A stretch of 6,302 nt of DNA. It comes from an uncultured Chloroflexota bacterium. GTDB lineage: Bacteria > Chloroflexota > Dehalococcoidia > UBA3495. The notes under the pieces were generated by a model that saw only the letters and a list, made by a program, of their open reading frames with translations, ran no database searches and was not told where the DNA came from. Shown here piece by piece: positions 6,267 through 6,302 of the stretch. The position numbers and the translations under genes are program-made. The stretch lies in assembly GCA_913052545.1 (NCBI GenBank), contig CAJXEF010000123.1, positions 1 to 6,302 of the forward strand. The letters run 5' to 3'. Positions within the stretch are counted from its first letter, which is position 1; every line of letters starts with the position of its first letter.

Positions 6267-6302
6267 CGATAGATAGCAAGATGTCATAAAAATGAATGGA
6301 AT

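Overview
The window carries six protein genes and no RNA genes, mobile elements or CRISPR. Base composition is moderately AT-leaning. Shine-Dalgarno sites are classical, and two intergenic regions hold sigma70-type promoter matches. The gene set is a Gfo/Idh/MocA oxidoreductase, an orphan molybdenum hydroxylase large subunit, a CysO/MoaD-like sulfur carrier, a rhomboid protease, a cytidylate kinase-like protein and a GNAT acetyltransferase. This mix would fit a free-living Chloroflexota bacterium (Dehalococcoidia/SAR202 type), but that is an inference from gene content, not something the sequence proves.

Layout: the left edge (1-1001) is the 3' part of a plus-strand Gfo/Idh/MocA dehydrogenase whose first residues lie outside the window. 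Everything else is on the minus strand. Read in the direction of transcription, from high to low coordinates, the order is GNAT acetyltransferase (6191-5598), cytidylate kinase-like protein (5535-4816), rhomboid protease (4757-3954), a 230-bp gap with promoter-like sites, the molybdopterin-binding large subunit (3723-1396), a strong intrinsic terminator (1344-1376), and the small ubiquitin-fold sulfur carrier (1302-1033). The carrier gene converges on the Gfo/Idh gene with only 31 bp between stop codons.

Functional reading: GNAT, kinase and rhomboid are spaced by about 60 bp and probably form one loose transcription unit. It would start at an extended -10 promoter at 6238-6266. The molybdenum enzyme appears to be its own unit, bounded by promoter-like sites upstream and a 12-bp perfect hairpin with a U-rich tail downstream. 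The sulfur carrier next to it could supply sulfur for molybdopterin synthesis or for another sulfur transfer. The terminator between them argues against simple co-transcription. The small Fe-S and medium FAD subunits that usually accompany this type of enzyme are not encoded here.

I found no clearly novel multi-gene system. The points most worth a second look are the orphan Mo-subunit beside a CysO/MoaD-like carrier, and two departures from family active-site motifs: the Gfo/Idh Asp replaced by Gly, and the GNAT acetyl-CoA loop reading HHHYG.
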